Shown here one piece after another: positions 17,056 through 25,745 of a stretch of DNA of 64,000 nt. Numbering within the stretch: the first letter of the stretch is position 1; every line of letters starts with the position of its first letter. The translations under genes and the position numbers were made by a program. Source of the DNA: Salinisphaera dokdonensis (lineage in GTDB: Bacteria; Pseudomonadota; Gammaproteobacteria; Nevskiales; Salinisphaeraceae). Below the pieces are notes generated by a model that was not told where the DNA came from, did not search any database, and saw nothing but the letters and a program-made list of their open reading frames with translations. The DNA lies in assembly GCF_040361215.1 (NCBI RefSeq), contig NZ_APND01000001.1:248001-312000 (forward strand), written 5' to 3'.

Positions 17056-18585
17056 CTATTCGGCGCCGGCCTGCTCGTCAGCAAACCAGTGCGCCCGGGC
17101 AGCCATGATCAGCTTGCCGGCCGCGTCTTCGTCCATCTCGATGATCTCGACGAGTTCATCTGCGCCGAGTTCGGCCAGATCGTCGCGCGAGAGGATACCG
17201 TTTTCCGCGAGGGTCGCGGCCATTTCTTCGTCAACGCCGTCGACTTCGAAGAGATCGTCCTCGGGCGTGGCGGCATCGCCACCTTCTGCACTCGAAATCG
17301 CCTTGGTCAGGAGGTAGTCGCGCGCACGGTTGCGCAGCTCTTCGACGATGTCTTCGTCGAACTCCTCGATCTCGGCCAGCTCATCGAGCGGCACGTAGGC
17401 GATCTCTTCCGTCGTGGTAAAGCCTTCCTGAACCAGGATGACCGCCACTTCGTCGTCCACATCGAGCTGTTCGCGGAACATCGCCTGCAGGGCATCGCCC
17501 TCGGCTTCGCTCTTGGCGTCCGCGTCCTCGACGGTCATGACGTTGAGCTTCCAGCCCGTGAGATCGGACGCCAGGCGGATATTCTGACCGCCACGACCGA
17601 TGGCCTTGGCCAGCACATCTTCGGCGACAGCCAGATCCATGCTGGAGGAATCCTCGTCCAGCACGATGGATTCGACTTCCGCCGGCGCCATCGCGTTGAT
17701 GACGAACTGCGCGGGATTCTCGTTCCACATGATGATGTCGATGCGCTCACCGGCGAGCTCGTTCGATACGCTTTGTACGCGCGAGCCTCGCATGCCGACG
17801 CAGGCACCGACCGGATCGATGCGACGATCCTTAGCCTGCACCGAAATCTTGGCGCGCAGCCCCGGGTCGCGAGCCGCGCCGCGCAGTTCGATCAAACCCT
17901 GCCCCACTTCCGGCACTTCGAGCTTGAACAGCTCGATCAGGAATTCCGGCTTGGTGCGCGAGACGAACAGCTGCGGACCGCGCTGCTCGGGACGCACGTC
18001 ATAAAGAAAGCCACGAATGCGATCGCCGGGACGCATGGGCTCGCGCGGGATCATCTGATCGCGCGGGATGATGGCTTCGGCGTTGCCGCCAAGGTCGAGA
18101 ATCACGGCGCCGCGCTCCATGCGCTTGACCAGGCCAGTAATCAACTCGCCTACGCGATCCTTGTATTGATCGACAATCTGGGCGCGCTCGGCTTCACGCA
18201 CCTTCTGCACGATGACCTGCTTGGCCGCCTGCGCGGCGATGCGACCGAACTCGACCGACTCCATCGGCTCTTCGACGAAATCGCCGGCACTGAGGTCCGG
18301 ATTGGTCTCGCGGGCGGTCTCGAGCGAGATCTCGCGATCCGGCTCTTCTATGAAGACCGGCTCACCGTTCTCGTCTTCCGTGCCCGGCTCAATGACCTGC
18401 CAACGCCGGAAGGTTTCGTAGTGTCCGGTCTTGCGGTCTACGGCGACACGAACAGCGATCTCGCCGCCGTGCTTCTTGCGCGTCGCGGACGCCAGCGCGG
18501 CCTCGATCGCTTCGAAGATGATCTCTCGATCAACGCCTTTTTCGTTGGATACCGCTTCGGCGACCAAAAGGACATTTTTATTCAT
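17056..18585 (-). CDS. nusA: Transcription termination/antitermination protein NusA
   Basis: RNA polymerase-associated factor for pausing, termination and rRNA antitermination. 509 residues. The N-terminal domain (MNKNVLLVAEAVSNEKG) is followed by S1 (about 135-200), KH1 and KH2 (VGMRGSRVQSV, then IGRGGQNIRLA), and two acidic C-terminal helix-hairpin-helix repeats, as in E. coli-type NusA. ATG 18585 is chosen by homology; a GTG three codons upstream is an alternative. It lies in rimP-nusA-infB. Confidence 0.96.
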   Translation of the reverse strand: MNKNVLLVAEAVSNEKGVDREIIFEAIEAALASATRKKHGGEIAVRVAVDRKTGHYETFRRWQVIEPGTEDENGEPVFIEEPDREISLETARETNPDLSAGDFVEEPMESVEFGRIAAQAAKQVIVQKVREAERAQIVDQYKDRVGELITGLVKRMERGAVILDLGGNAEAIIPRDQMIPREPMRPGDRIRGFLYDVRPEQRGPQLFVSRTKPEFLIELFKLEVPEVGQGLIELRGAARDPGLRAKISVQAKDRRIDPVGACVGMRGSRVQSVSNELAGERIDIIMWNENPAQFVINAMAPAEVESIVLDEDSSSMDLAVAEDVLAKAIGRGGQNIRLASDLTGWKLNVMTVEDADAKSEAEGDALQAMFREQLDVDDEVAVILVQEGFTTTEEIAYVPLDELAEIEEFDEDIVEELRNRARDYLLTKAISSAEGGDAATPEDDLFEVDGVDEEMAATLAENGILSRDDLAELGADELVEIIEMDEDAAGKLIMAARAHWFADEQAGAE

Positions 18586-18645
18586 CGCTGCCACCCGAAA
18601 TCGTTCGTGTTGCGTTGGACTGACAAAACCGCCTCGACCACGCTT

Positions 18646-19098
18646 CTACTCTTCAAATACCGGCTCCAGCCTCGCTTTGGCCATGTCACCCGTCGCGAGA
18701 CTGTATGTCTGGTCGTCACAGCCCAAATCAACCATGTCGCCGTTAACGGCGAGAATGGTGCCGCGAAACTTACGCTGGCCAGCAACCGGCGCGAACATGT
18801 TGATGCGCGCACGCTCGCCAATGAAACGCTGGAAATGGTCGGCCGTGACCAGGGGTCGATCCATGCCGGGGGAAGACACTTCGAGCTGGTATTGACTGCT
18901 GCTGGTGTCTTCAACATCAAGCAAGGCGCTGACTTCGCGGCTGACCTTTTCGCAGTCCTCGAGCGCAATGCCTTCGGGGGAATCGATATAAAGGCGCAGC
19001 ACGCTGCTGCGGCCGGCACCTACGGACTCCAGATGCCAGAGTTCGTAACCGAGATCGGTCACGACGGGTTCGAGCAGATTAAGGAGTCTTTGCGACAT
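18646..19098 (-). CDS. rimP: Ribosome maturation factor RimP
   Basis: 30S assembly factor acting before S12 incorporation. 150 residues, two small domains: an N-terminal alpha/beta domain with GYELWHLESVGAGR and the conserved LEVSSPGMDRPL (about 92-103), and a C-terminal Sm-like barrel. It heads the rimP-nusA-infB-rbfA-truB run just downstream of initiator tRNA, but a terminator-like hairpin lies between the tRNA and its ATG. Confidence 0.94.
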   Translation of the reverse strand: MSQRLLNLLEPVVTDLGYELWHLESVGAGRSSVLRLYIDSPEGIALEDCEKVSREVSALLDVEDTSSSQYQLEVSSPGMDRPLVTADHFQRFIGERARINMFAPVAGQRKFRGTILAVNGDMVDLGCDDQTYSLATGDMAKARLEPVFEE

Positions 19099-19108
19099 AA
19101 AGCGCCAT

Positions 19109-19133
19109 AAAAAAAGCCCCGCATCGGGGGCTT
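19109..19133 (-). terminator. Terminator/attenuator between tRNA-fMet and rimP
   Basis: On the minus strand, AAGCCCC (19133-19127) pairs with GGGGCTT (19120-19114), followed by U7, ten bases before the rimP start. It should separate high tRNA output from lower rimP-nusA expression. Confidence 0.75.
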
Positions 19134-19150
19134 AGAATCCAACCAAGATG

Positions 19151-19227
19151 TGGTAGCGGGGGCAGGATTCGAACCTGCGACCTTCGGGTTATGAGCCCGA
19201 CGAGCTGCCAGACTGCTCCACCCCGCA
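19151..19227 (-). tRNA. Initiator tRNA-fMet (CAT)
   Basis: 77-nt cloverleaf with CCA encoded. Anticodon CAT is at 19193-19191. Initiator marks are present: an unpaired 1:72 position (T against T) and three consecutive G-C pairs in the anticodon stem (GGG/CCC). The T arm GGTTCGAATCC is intact. It sits immediately upstream of rimP-nusA-infB, as metY does in E. coli, and has its own strong promoter. Confidence 0.95.
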
Positions 19228-19241
19228 CCCGATGGCGCGAA

Positions 19242-19270
19242 ACTATAATGACTTATGACCCACAATGCAA
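19242..19270 (-). promoter_or_regulatory. Promoter of tRNA-fMet
   Basis: Minus strand TTGCAT (19270-19265), 17-base spacer, TATAGT (19247-19242), then a GC-rich discriminator (GCGCC) before the tRNA 5' end. The GC discriminator is typical of stringently controlled stable-RNA promoters. Confidence 0.75.
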
Positions 19271-19339
19271 GGACTGTGAATCGCCATTACAGTTTCTGAG
19301 AAACCGGAGTTCGCTTACCGAATTTTCGGATTCCGCGAA

Positions 19340-19738
19340 CTACCTCTGGCGCTCGAATGCCCGGAGCACGTCACGACGAGTCAGCATTCCGGCGAGGCGT
19401 CCATTGAGCATCACCGGCAGCGTTTTCATCGACGAGTCCCGGAATATCCGAGCTGCGGTCACTATACTGTCTTCGGCGTCGACTGTCACTACCTTTTTCG
19501 ACATCAATCGCTCGATCGTGCCTGCGCTGTCTGCATAGTAGCCGGCATCAAGGGCTATACCCATCACGTCCTTTTCCGACAGGAAGCCGACGATATTGCC
19601 CAGCCGATCCGTCACCGGCGCGCCCGAGACGCCTTTTTCGAGCAGCTGGTGAACGGCAAGCAGCACGTCAGTCTCTGGGCGAAAGGTGATCAACACCTCA
19701 CGCATGTGTTCCTTGATGACGAGCGAGGGCCGGGACAT
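19340..19738 (-). CDS. Two-CBS-domain protein
   Basis: 132-residue soluble protein made of a CBS pair: the first domain about 10-60 (VSGAPVTDRLGNIVGFLSEKDVM), the second about 75-130 (TLPVMLNGRLAGMLTRRDVLRAF). Such pairs usually bind adenine nucleotides and act as sensors. Its ATG shares one base with the nqrM stop (TGATG), so apbE, nqrM and this gene are translationally coupled. A link to Na+-NQR assembly or activity is inferred from that coupling only. No catalytic domain is attached. Confidence 0.85.
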   Translation of the reverse strand: MSRPSLVIKEHMREVLITFRPETDVLLAVHQLLEKGVSGAPVTDRLGNIVGFLSEKDVMGIALDAGYYADSAGTIERLMSKKVVTVDAEDSIVTAARIFRDSSMKTLPVMLNGRLAGMLTRRDVLRAFERQR

Positions 19739-19926
19739 CAGTGCGAATCTGCCCTTTCAGGCGTCGGGCAGGACTCGCCGCGACTACAGGCGCAGTCACC
19801 GCCGCCAACGCCGCCGCAACTGCCCTTGATTTCGCGCCCCGTGACCATGACGCCAACTGCCATGCCGGCGACCACAAGCGCCATGACGCCGAATGCGACC
19901 AGGGTAAGAATAAGTAGCTGTGTCAT
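19738..19926 (-). CDS. nqrM: Na+-NQR maturation protein NqrM
   Basis: 62-residue membrane protein needed to assemble Na+-NQR, thought to deliver iron to the Cys site of NqrD/NqrE. One N-terminal membrane helix (about 4-28) is followed by a Cys-rich tail with Cys37, 45, 47 and 53 (SCGGVGGGDCACS). A strong Shine-Dalgarno AGGAGG lies four bases before the ATG, which overlaps the apbE stop by four bases (ATGA). Position in the nqr-apbE cluster and the four-Cys tail support the call. Confidence 0.93.
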   Translation of the reverse strand: MTQLLILTLVAFGVMALVVAGMAVGVMVTGREIKGSCGGVGGGDCACSRGESCPTPERADSH

Positions 19927-20978
19927 TTTGCCTCCTCAAGATAAGGCTCGAAGGCTTTCGAATGTTCTTCAGTATACGCTTGCGCTTCGCCGCTCACGAA
20001 TAACGCGGCGATATCGTGGGCATCCGCGTACGCGCGCCCGGCTTGCGAACCCATCACCAGAAGCGCAGTCGCCATGGCGTCCGCGGTCATGGCGTCATCC
20101 GCGATAACCGTGACCGAGCGTAGGTCATGCGCGACCGGCCGCCCGGTACGCGGATCGATCGTATGGGAAAAACGCCGCCCTTCGATCTCGAAGAAGTCGC
20201 GATAATCGCCGGAGGTCGTCATACCCGCATCGGCCAGACCGACAACCCGCTCGATCTCGCGCGTTCCAGCCTCGGGCTTCTCCACGCCAATACGCCACGG
20301 GGTCCGCCCTTGCTTGTTTCCTCGCGCATAGAGTTCGCCGCCCAGTTCGACGAGGAAACGGTGTGCGCCAAGCTGTTCCAACTCTTGCGCGATCCGGTCG
20401 ACGCTATAGCCTTGCGCGAGGCCAGCCAAATCCAATGTGACCGCTTCGCTCTTCTTGCGCAGCGCCGGTGGCTCGTCGCGCACCTCGATCAGGCCGATCC
20501 CTGTCTGCTCGCGTGCGGCCGCAAGCTCGTCGGTTGTCGGCAACCTGCTGGGGCGTTCTGCGCCGGCACCGAAGCCCCATACGGACAGAATTGGTCCAAG
20601 CGTTACATCGAACGCACCGTTGGTCTCGCGCCCGATCGCCAGCGCCTCGCGCGTGAGCCGCGCGAGATCCCCGGAAACCGGCACCCATTTGCCAGCCGGG
20701 GCTGCGTTAAACCGAGACACTTCGGAATCGTCCCGCCAGGTCGACATCTGGACATCAATGCGGTCGACGACCTGTTCGAGGCGCTCCTCGAGTTCGGTCT
20801 GCGACATTTTCGCCGGCGGCTCCATGACGGTCACGCTATAACTCGTGCCCTGGGCTGGACCGCTTACACGTATTGGCGCGCGCGCATCCTCACAGGCAAC
20901 CAACAGCAAGACCAGAACCAGCAGCAAGATACCGCCAGAACGGATACGCCAGCGTTTGTACGGTCGGGTCTCAGTCAT
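19923..20978 (-). CDS. apbE: FAD:protein FMN transferase ApbE
   Basis: Periplasmic, Mg-dependent flavin transferase that attaches FMN through phosphoester bonds to threonines of NqrB and NqrC. 351 residues. A lipoprotein signal ends at LLVAC (Cys29). The core has the conserved GAFDVTLGP segment, DLAGLAQGYSVD, and the TSGDYRDFF...HTIDPRTGRP motif around the metal site. It is separated from nqrF by a terminator, so it starts its own apbE-nqrM-CBS operon next to its substrates' genes. Confidence 0.95.
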   Translation of the reverse strand: MTETRPYKRWRIRSGGILLLVLVLLLVACEDARAPIRVSGPAQGTSYSVTVMEPPAKMSQTELEERLEQVVDRIDVQMSTWRDDSEVSRFNAAPAGKWVPVSGDLARLTREALAIGRETNGAFDVTLGPILSVWGFGAGAERPSRLPTTDELAAAREQTGIGLIEVRDEPPALRKKSEAVTLDLAGLAQGYSVDRIAQELEQLGAHRFLVELGGELYARGNKQGRTPWRIGVEKPEAGTREIERVVGLADAGMTTSGDYRDFFEIEGRRFSHTIDPRTGRPVAHDLRSVTVIADDAMTADAMATALLVMGSQAGRAYADAHDIAALFVSGEAQAYTEEHSKAFEPYLEEAK

Positions 20979-21049
20979 CCGGCAGATCTCAAATGGTCCA
21001 AGGGCATTCTGTCATGGGCGACGTCTACAGGCATGACACACGCATAACG

Positions 21050-21083
21050 AAAAAACCCCGCGTTGCCGTAGCGGACGCGGGGT
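21050..21083 (-). terminator. Terminator after nqrF
   Basis: Minus-strand hairpin of ACCCCGCG (21083-21076) and CGCGGGGT (21062-21055) followed by a U6 run, between nqrF and apbE. Confidence 0.85.
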
Positions 21084-21107
21084 TCGGTAGTCGACTCGCG
21101 CCGATAT

Positions 21108-22337
21108 TCAGCCGCCGAAATCGTCCAGCATGATGTTCTCGGGCTCAACGCCGAGATCCTCAAGCATGTTGATCACCGAAGCGTTCATGATCGGCGGCCC
21201 GCAGAGATAGTACTCACAGTCCTCCGGCGCCGGATGATCCTTGAGATAGCGATCGTAGAGCACGTTATGGATGAAGCCCGTCTCACCCTCCCATGCGTCT
21301 TCTTCCTTGGCGTCGGACAGTGCGACCGTCCACTCGAAGTTCTCGTGCTCGGCCGCGAGCGTGTCGAAATCGTTCACGTAGAACATCTCGCGCTTCGAGC
21401 GGGCGCCATACCAGAACGTCATCTTGCGGTTGGTATTGATGCGGCCCAGCTGATCAAAGATATGCGAGCGCATCGGTGCCATGCCGGCGCCGCCGCCAAC
21501 AAACACCATTTCGGCATCGGTTTCCTTGGCGAAGAACTCGCCGAAGGGACCGGAGATGAGCACCTCGTCGCCCTCTTTGAGGCTGAAGATATAAGAGCTC
21601 ATCTCGCCGGGCTTCACATCCGGATTGCGCGGCGGCGGGGTCGCGATCCGGACGTTGAGCATGATGATGCCCGCCTCTTCCGGATAGTTCGCCATCGAAT
21701 AGGCACGCGTCACCGTCTCGTCAACGCGGGAGACATAGCGCCACAGATTATGCGTATCCCAGTCCTCGTGGAACCGCTCGTCGATGAGGTAGTCCTTGTA
21801 CGCGACCTCGTGCGGCGGACAGCTGATCTGGATGTAACCGCCGGCACGAAAGTTCACGTGCTCACCCTCGGGAAGCTCGAGCACGAGCTCCTTAATGAAA
21901 GTGGCAACGTTGTCGTTGGAGCGAACCTTGCACGTCCACTGCTTGACGCCGAAGACCTCTTCGGGGACACGGATCTTCATGTCCTGTTTGACGGTGACCT
22001 GACAGGACAGACGATCGCCCTCTCGGGCTTCGCGCTTGTTGATATGCGTTTCTTCGGTCGGCAGGATCGAGCCGCCACCGTCGAGCACTTTCACCTTGCA
22101 CTGTGCACAGGTGCCGCCGCCGCCACAGGCGGACGAAACATAAAGCTTGGAGTCGGCCAACGCGCCCAGCAACTTCGTGCCGACCGGCGCCTTGATGGTC
22201 TTCTCGCCATTGATCTCGATGTTCACATTCCCGGTCGCGACCAGGCGCGATTTAGCGATCAGAATGACCGCCACCAGAAACAATACAACGCCTGTGAATA
22301 CGCCGACGCCGAGACTGATTTGCGCTACTTCACCCAT
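21108..22337 (-). CDS. nqrF: Na+-NQR subunit F (NADH dehydrogenase subunit)
   Basis: Entry point of electrons from NADH into the sodium pump. 409 residues. An N-terminal membrane helix (about 7-29) leads to a [2Fe-2S] domain with Cys71, 77, 80 and 112, then an FAD domain with RAYSMANYPEE, and an NAD domain with GGGAGMAPMRSHI and the C-terminal DDFGG. All cofactor residues are present and the length matches Vibrio NqrF. It is the last gene of nqrABCDEF. Confidence 0.97.
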   Translation of the reverse strand: MGEVAQISLGVGVFTGVVLFLVAVILIAKSRLVATGNVNIEINGEKTIKAPVGTKLLGALADSKLYVSSACGGGGTCAQCKVKVLDGGGSILPTEETHINKREAREGDRLSCQVTVKQDMKIRVPEEVFGVKQWTCKVRSNDNVATFIKELVLELPEGEHVNFRAGGYIQISCPPHEVAYKDYLIDERFHEDWDTHNLWRYVSRVDETVTRAYSMANYPEEAGIIMLNVRIATPPPRNPDVKPGEMSSYIFSLKEGDEVLISGPFGEFFAKETDAEMVFVGGGAGMAPMRSHIFDQLGRINTNRKMTFWYGARSKREMFYVNDFDTLAAEHENFEWTVALSDAKEEDAWEGETGFIHNVLYDRYLKDHPAPEDCEYYLCGPPIMNASVINMLEDLGVEPENIMLDDFGG

Positions 22338-22366
22338 GGGTTCTCACGTTCTCCGAAGCGGCGTAT

Positions 22367-22975
22367 CTAGAGCTGGATGCCGGAAAAGGCCATGAAGCCC
22401 AGCGACATCAACCCGACCGTGATGAAGGTGATACCGAGCCCCTGCAGGCCATCCGGCACATCCGAATACTTGAGCTTCTCGCGCACGCCGGCCAGCGCTG
22501 CGATTGCCAGCGCCCAGCCGATGCCACTACCGAAGCCGTAGGTCAGACTCTCGCCAAAACCGTAGTCGCGCTCGACCATGAAAAGCGAACCGCCCATGAT
22601 CGCGCAGTTCACGGTGATCAGCGGCAAGAACACGCCGAGTGCAGCATAGAGTGCAGGCATGAAGCGATCCAGGAACATTTCCAGAATCTGCACCATCGCC
22701 GCGATCACGCCGATATAGCTGATCAGACCGAGAAAGCTCAGATCGACGTTCGGCATCCCGGCCCAGCCAAGTGCGCCTTCCTTGAGCAAGAACTGGTAGA
22801 TCAAGTTATTGACCGGCACGGTCAGGCCCTGCACCACAATCACGGCGACGCCGAGACCGATCGCTGTCGAAATCTTTTTCGACAGCGCCAGAAAGGTGCA
22901 CATACCGAGAAAGAAGGCGAGCGCCAGATTCTCGATGAAGATCGATTTGATCAGGATGCTGAGATAGTCTTCCAC
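22367..22975 (-). CDS. nqrE: Na+-NQR subunit E
   Basis: Six-helix inner-membrane subunit. 202 residues. It has the two Cys that, with NqrD, hold the intramembrane iron-sulfur site: Cys26 (FLGMCTF) and Cys124 (VNCAIMGG). The two subunits are inverted homologues (compare NqrD NCIVMG). Positioned between nqrD and nqrF with short spacers. Confidence 0.96.
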   Translation of the reverse strand: MEDYLSILIKSIFIENLALAFFLGMCTFLALSKKISTAIGLGVAVIVVQGLTVPVNNLIYQFLLKEGALGWAGMPNVDLSFLGLISYIGVIAAMVQILEMFLDRFMPALYAALGVFLPLITVNCAIMGGSLFMVERDYGFGESLTYGFGSGIGWALAIAALAGVREKLKYSDVPDGLQGLGITFITVGLMSLGFMAFSGIQL

Positions 22976-22997
22976 TTCAAACGTCCCCGGCTATCCG

Positions 22998-23663
22998 TTA
23001 GACCACTTCGGTGCGATGCACCTGGTGAATCTGGTACTCGGCTTCTTCCACCTGTTCCTGCTTCCAGCTACGCAGGCCCCAGATGAGAAAGCCGATGATG
23101 AAGAAGGCACTCGGCGGCAAGAGCATCATGCCCACCGGCACATACCAACCACCCGCGCTTGCCAGCGGCAGGATCTGATAGCCCAGCAGGGAACCCGCGC
23201 CAAACAATTCACGAACCACGCCGACGAGGATCAGAATCAGGCTGTAACCCAGGCCGTTGCCGATACCGTCGAGAAATGCCAGCCCCGGCGGCTCTTTCAT
23301 GGCAAACGCTTCAGCGCGGCCCATGACGATGCAGTTGGTGATGATCAGGCCGACAAACACCGACATCGACTTCGCCAGATCGTAAGCGAACGCCTTCATG
23401 AGCTGATCCACCACGATCACCAACGAGGCGATGATCGTCATCTGCACGATGATGCGAATACTCGAAGGAATATGATTGCGGATCAGGCTGATCGAGAAGT
23501 TCGAACAGGCGGTCACTGCGGTCAAAGCAATGCACATGAGCAACGCGGTAGCGACCTGGTTGGTCACCGCGAGCGCGCTGCAGATACCCAGGATCTGCAA
23601 TGCAATCGGGTTGTTGTTGACCAGCGGTTCGGTCAACACCTTCATTGCCTGGCTTTGTGCCAT
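22998..23663 (-). CDS. nqrD: Na+-NQR subunit D
   Basis: Six-helix inner-membrane subunit, partner of NqrE. 221 residues. The iron-site cysteines are Cys28 (ILGICSALAV) and Cys111 (TNCIVMGRAEAFA). It is distinguished from RnfE by its place in nqr gene order. It starts six bases after the nqrC stop codon. Confidence 0.96.
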   Translation of the reverse strand: MAQSQAMKVLTEPLVNNNPIALQILGICSALAVTNQVATALLMCIALTAVTACSNFSISLIRNHIPSSIRIIVQMTIIASLVIVVDQLMKAFAYDLAKSMSVFVGLIITNCIVMGRAEAFAMKEPPGLAFLDGIGNGLGYSLILILVGVVRELFGAGSLLGYQILPLASAGGWYVPVGMMLLPPSAFFIIGFLIWGLRSWKQEQVEEAEYQIHQVHRTEVV

Positions 23664-23668
23664 GTCGA

Positions 23669-24478
23669 CTAACCCTCAGCGGCGAGATCGCCGTTACGAA
23701 GTTTTTTCAGGAAAGGCTCGAAGCCGTTGGCGCCAAGCCAGTAGTGGATCGTGTTGGAAACGCCACGACTGGTGAGCGTAGCGCCGGACAATCCATCCAC
23801 CTTGTACTCGGCATTGGGCGTGTTCGAACCCACACTACCCTTGATGACACTGAGCTGCACTTCGCCGTCTTCGCCGTAGACTTTCTTGCCTTCCCACTTG
23901 GCGCGCCAGCGCGGGTTCTCGACTTCGGCGCCGAGCCCCGGGGTTTCGCCCTGCTCGTAGTACTTGAGGCCTTCGACCGTATTCGCGTCTGGCTTGAGCG
24001 CCAGAAAACCATACATTGTCGACCACAACCCGTAGCCGTGGACGGGCAGCACGATCGTCTGCAGTTCGCCCTGTTCGTCGTTGACGAGATAAACCTCGGC
24101 GTATTTAGCGCGACGCTTGATGTCGGCGACATCTTCACGGGCCGGGATCTTGATGCTTTTCTCCGGATCCGAGGCTGCGTCCCGCTGGTCGAAACCCTCG
24201 GCTTCGAGATCTGTCGCGTACTCGCCGGTCGACAGATCGACCACGCGGCTTTCGATGCGGTCGTTGAAGAGCTTGTTCACGTCCACATCGGGGCCGCTGG
24301 GCAACCCGGACACTTCGAGAATATTACTGCGACGGTCCGCCTTGGCGTTCACGGTCTGCATGGGCTTGAGAAAAGTCGCAGCCGAGGCGACCAGCACCGA
24401 GCACACCAGACATACGGCCAGCGCCACGACTACGATGTAGCCGACGCCGTCGCGAGAAAAACCTACGATTCCTACCAT
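23669..24478 (-). CDS. nqrC: Na+-NQR subunit C
   Basis: Single-pass membrane subunit with a periplasmic FMN domain. 269 residues. An N-terminal helix lies at about 12-35, and the ApbE target SGATLT near 231-236 places the FMN-linked Thr at about 234. Slightly longer than the Vibrio protein. The nqrB-nqrC spacer is only a few bases. Confidence 0.96.
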   Translation of the reverse strand: MVGIVGFSRDGVGYIVVVALAVCLVCSVLVASAATFLKPMQTVNAKADRRSNILEVSGLPSGPDVDVNKLFNDRIESRVVDLSTGEYATDLEAEGFDQRDAASDPEKSIKIPAREDVADIKRRAKYAEVYLVNDEQGELQTIVLPVHGYGLWSTMYGFLALKPDANTVEGLKYYEQGETPGLGAEVENPRWRAKWEGKKVYGEDGEVQLSVIKGSVGSNTPNAEYKVDGLSGATLTSRGVSNTIHYWLGANGFEPFLKKLRNGDLAAEG

Positions 24479-24481
24479 GAT

Positions 24482-25744
24482 CTACTCCGCGGGCACCGTC
24501 TCGACATCGCCTGCATCGCTACGCGAGCCGTTGACCGCAGCCAGGCGCTTCTGGCGCCGACGCACGTTCGCCTGCACCACAAAGTAGTCGATCAGCGGCG
24601 CGAAGATATTGGCAAACAGAATCGCCAGCATGATGCCTTCCGGAAACGCCGGGTTCACCACACGAACGAGCCCGGTCATCACACCAATCAGCGCGCCATA
24701 GATCAGGCGCCCCTTGTTCGTCATCGCGGCGCTGACCGGATCGGTCGCCATGAAGACCGCACCAAAGGCGAAACCGCCAATCACGAGATGCCAATACCAG
24801 GGCATGTCGAACATCGGGTTGTTTTCACTGCCAATCAGATTGAACAGCAGCGTCGTGGCGATGAGACCGCCGACGCAACCGGCCATGATTCGCCAGGAGG
24901 CAACCCGGGTATAGAGCAGAAAAGCAGCGCCCAGCAGGATCGCCAGCGTGGAGGTAGAACCGAGTGAGCCCTGAATGCCGCCAGAAAAGGCATCCCACCA
25001 TGTCAGCTGACTGGTGATCGCCGCCATGCCTTCACTCGCACCCAGGCCCAGCGGTGTTGCTGCGGACCAGCCATCGACGGCTGCCCAAACGCTGTCACCC
25101 GACATATAGGCCGGGAACGCAAAGAACAGGAACGCGCGCCCGGTCAGCGCCGGGTTGAGGAAGTTTTTGCCCGTACCGCCGAACACTTCCTTGCCGACAA
25201 CGATACCGAAGGTGATGCCCAGCGCGGCCTGCCAGAGCGGGATCGCCGGCGGCAACGTGAGGGTGTAGAGAATGGAGGTCGCGAAGAAGCCTTCGTTGAT
25301 CTCGTGGTTGCGCACGGCCGCAAACAGCACTTCCCACAACCCGCCAACCAGGAACGTCACGAAATAGACCGGCGCGAAGTACCAGAAGCCGAATACGAAG
25401 TTATCCCAGAAGCTGTCCGGGCTATGACCGACGCCGAGCAGCTGCAGCGGCAGCTGGCGCCAGTTGTCGACCGTGTCGATGCCCATTTCCGACATCGCAA
25501 GGTTGGCCTGGAAACCGGTATTCCAGCAGGCCATGAATATGCAGGGGAACGTCGCGAGCCAGACATAGATCATGACCCGCTTGAGATCGATGCCGTCGCG
25601 CACATGCGGCGCGGTACGGGTCGTATCCCCCGGGGAATACAGGAACGTATCCACCATTTCGTAGAGCGCATAGAAGCGCTCCAGCCGTCCGCCCTTGGCG
25701 AACAGCGGATGCATCCGATCCAGCGTTTCTCTCAAGCCGGCCAT
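24482..25744 (-). CDS. nqrB: Na+-NQR subunit B
   Basis: Main membrane subunit of the sodium pump, carrying covalent FMN and riboflavin and lining the Na+ path. 420 residues, about ten membrane helices. The likely FMN-Thr region is QGSLGSTSTLA, and a conserved FMATDPVSAAMTNKG segment lies further on. ATG 25744 lies two bases downstream of the nqrA stop; the frame extends 22 codons into nqrA without homology. Confidence 0.96.
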   Translation of the reverse strand: MAGLRETLDRMHPLFAKGGRLERFYALYEMVDTFLYSPGDTTRTAPHVRDGIDLKRVMIYVWLATFPCIFMACWNTGFQANLAMSEMGIDTVDNWRQLPLQLLGVGHSPDSFWDNFVFGFWYFAPVYFVTFLVGGLWEVLFAAVRNHEINEGFFATSILYTLTLPPAIPLWQAALGITFGIVVGKEVFGGTGKNFLNPALTGRAFLFFAFPAYMSGDSVWAAVDGWSAATPLGLGASEGMAAITSQLTWWDAFSGGIQGSLGSTSTLAILLGAAFLLYTRVASWRIMAGCVGGLIATTLLFNLIGSENNPMFDMPWYWHLVIGGFAFGAVFMATDPVSAAMTNKGRLIYGALIGVMTGLVRVVNPAFPEGIMLAILFANIFAPLIDYFVVQANVRRRQKRLAAVNGSRSDAGDVETVPAE

Positions 25745-25745
25745 G

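Noticed and set aside
16675..19110. Very long open frame on the plus strand opposite infB-nusA
   Set aside because: It mirrors well-identified minus-strand genes; such antisense frames arise from GC-biased third positions and this one has no recognisable domain or ribosome site.
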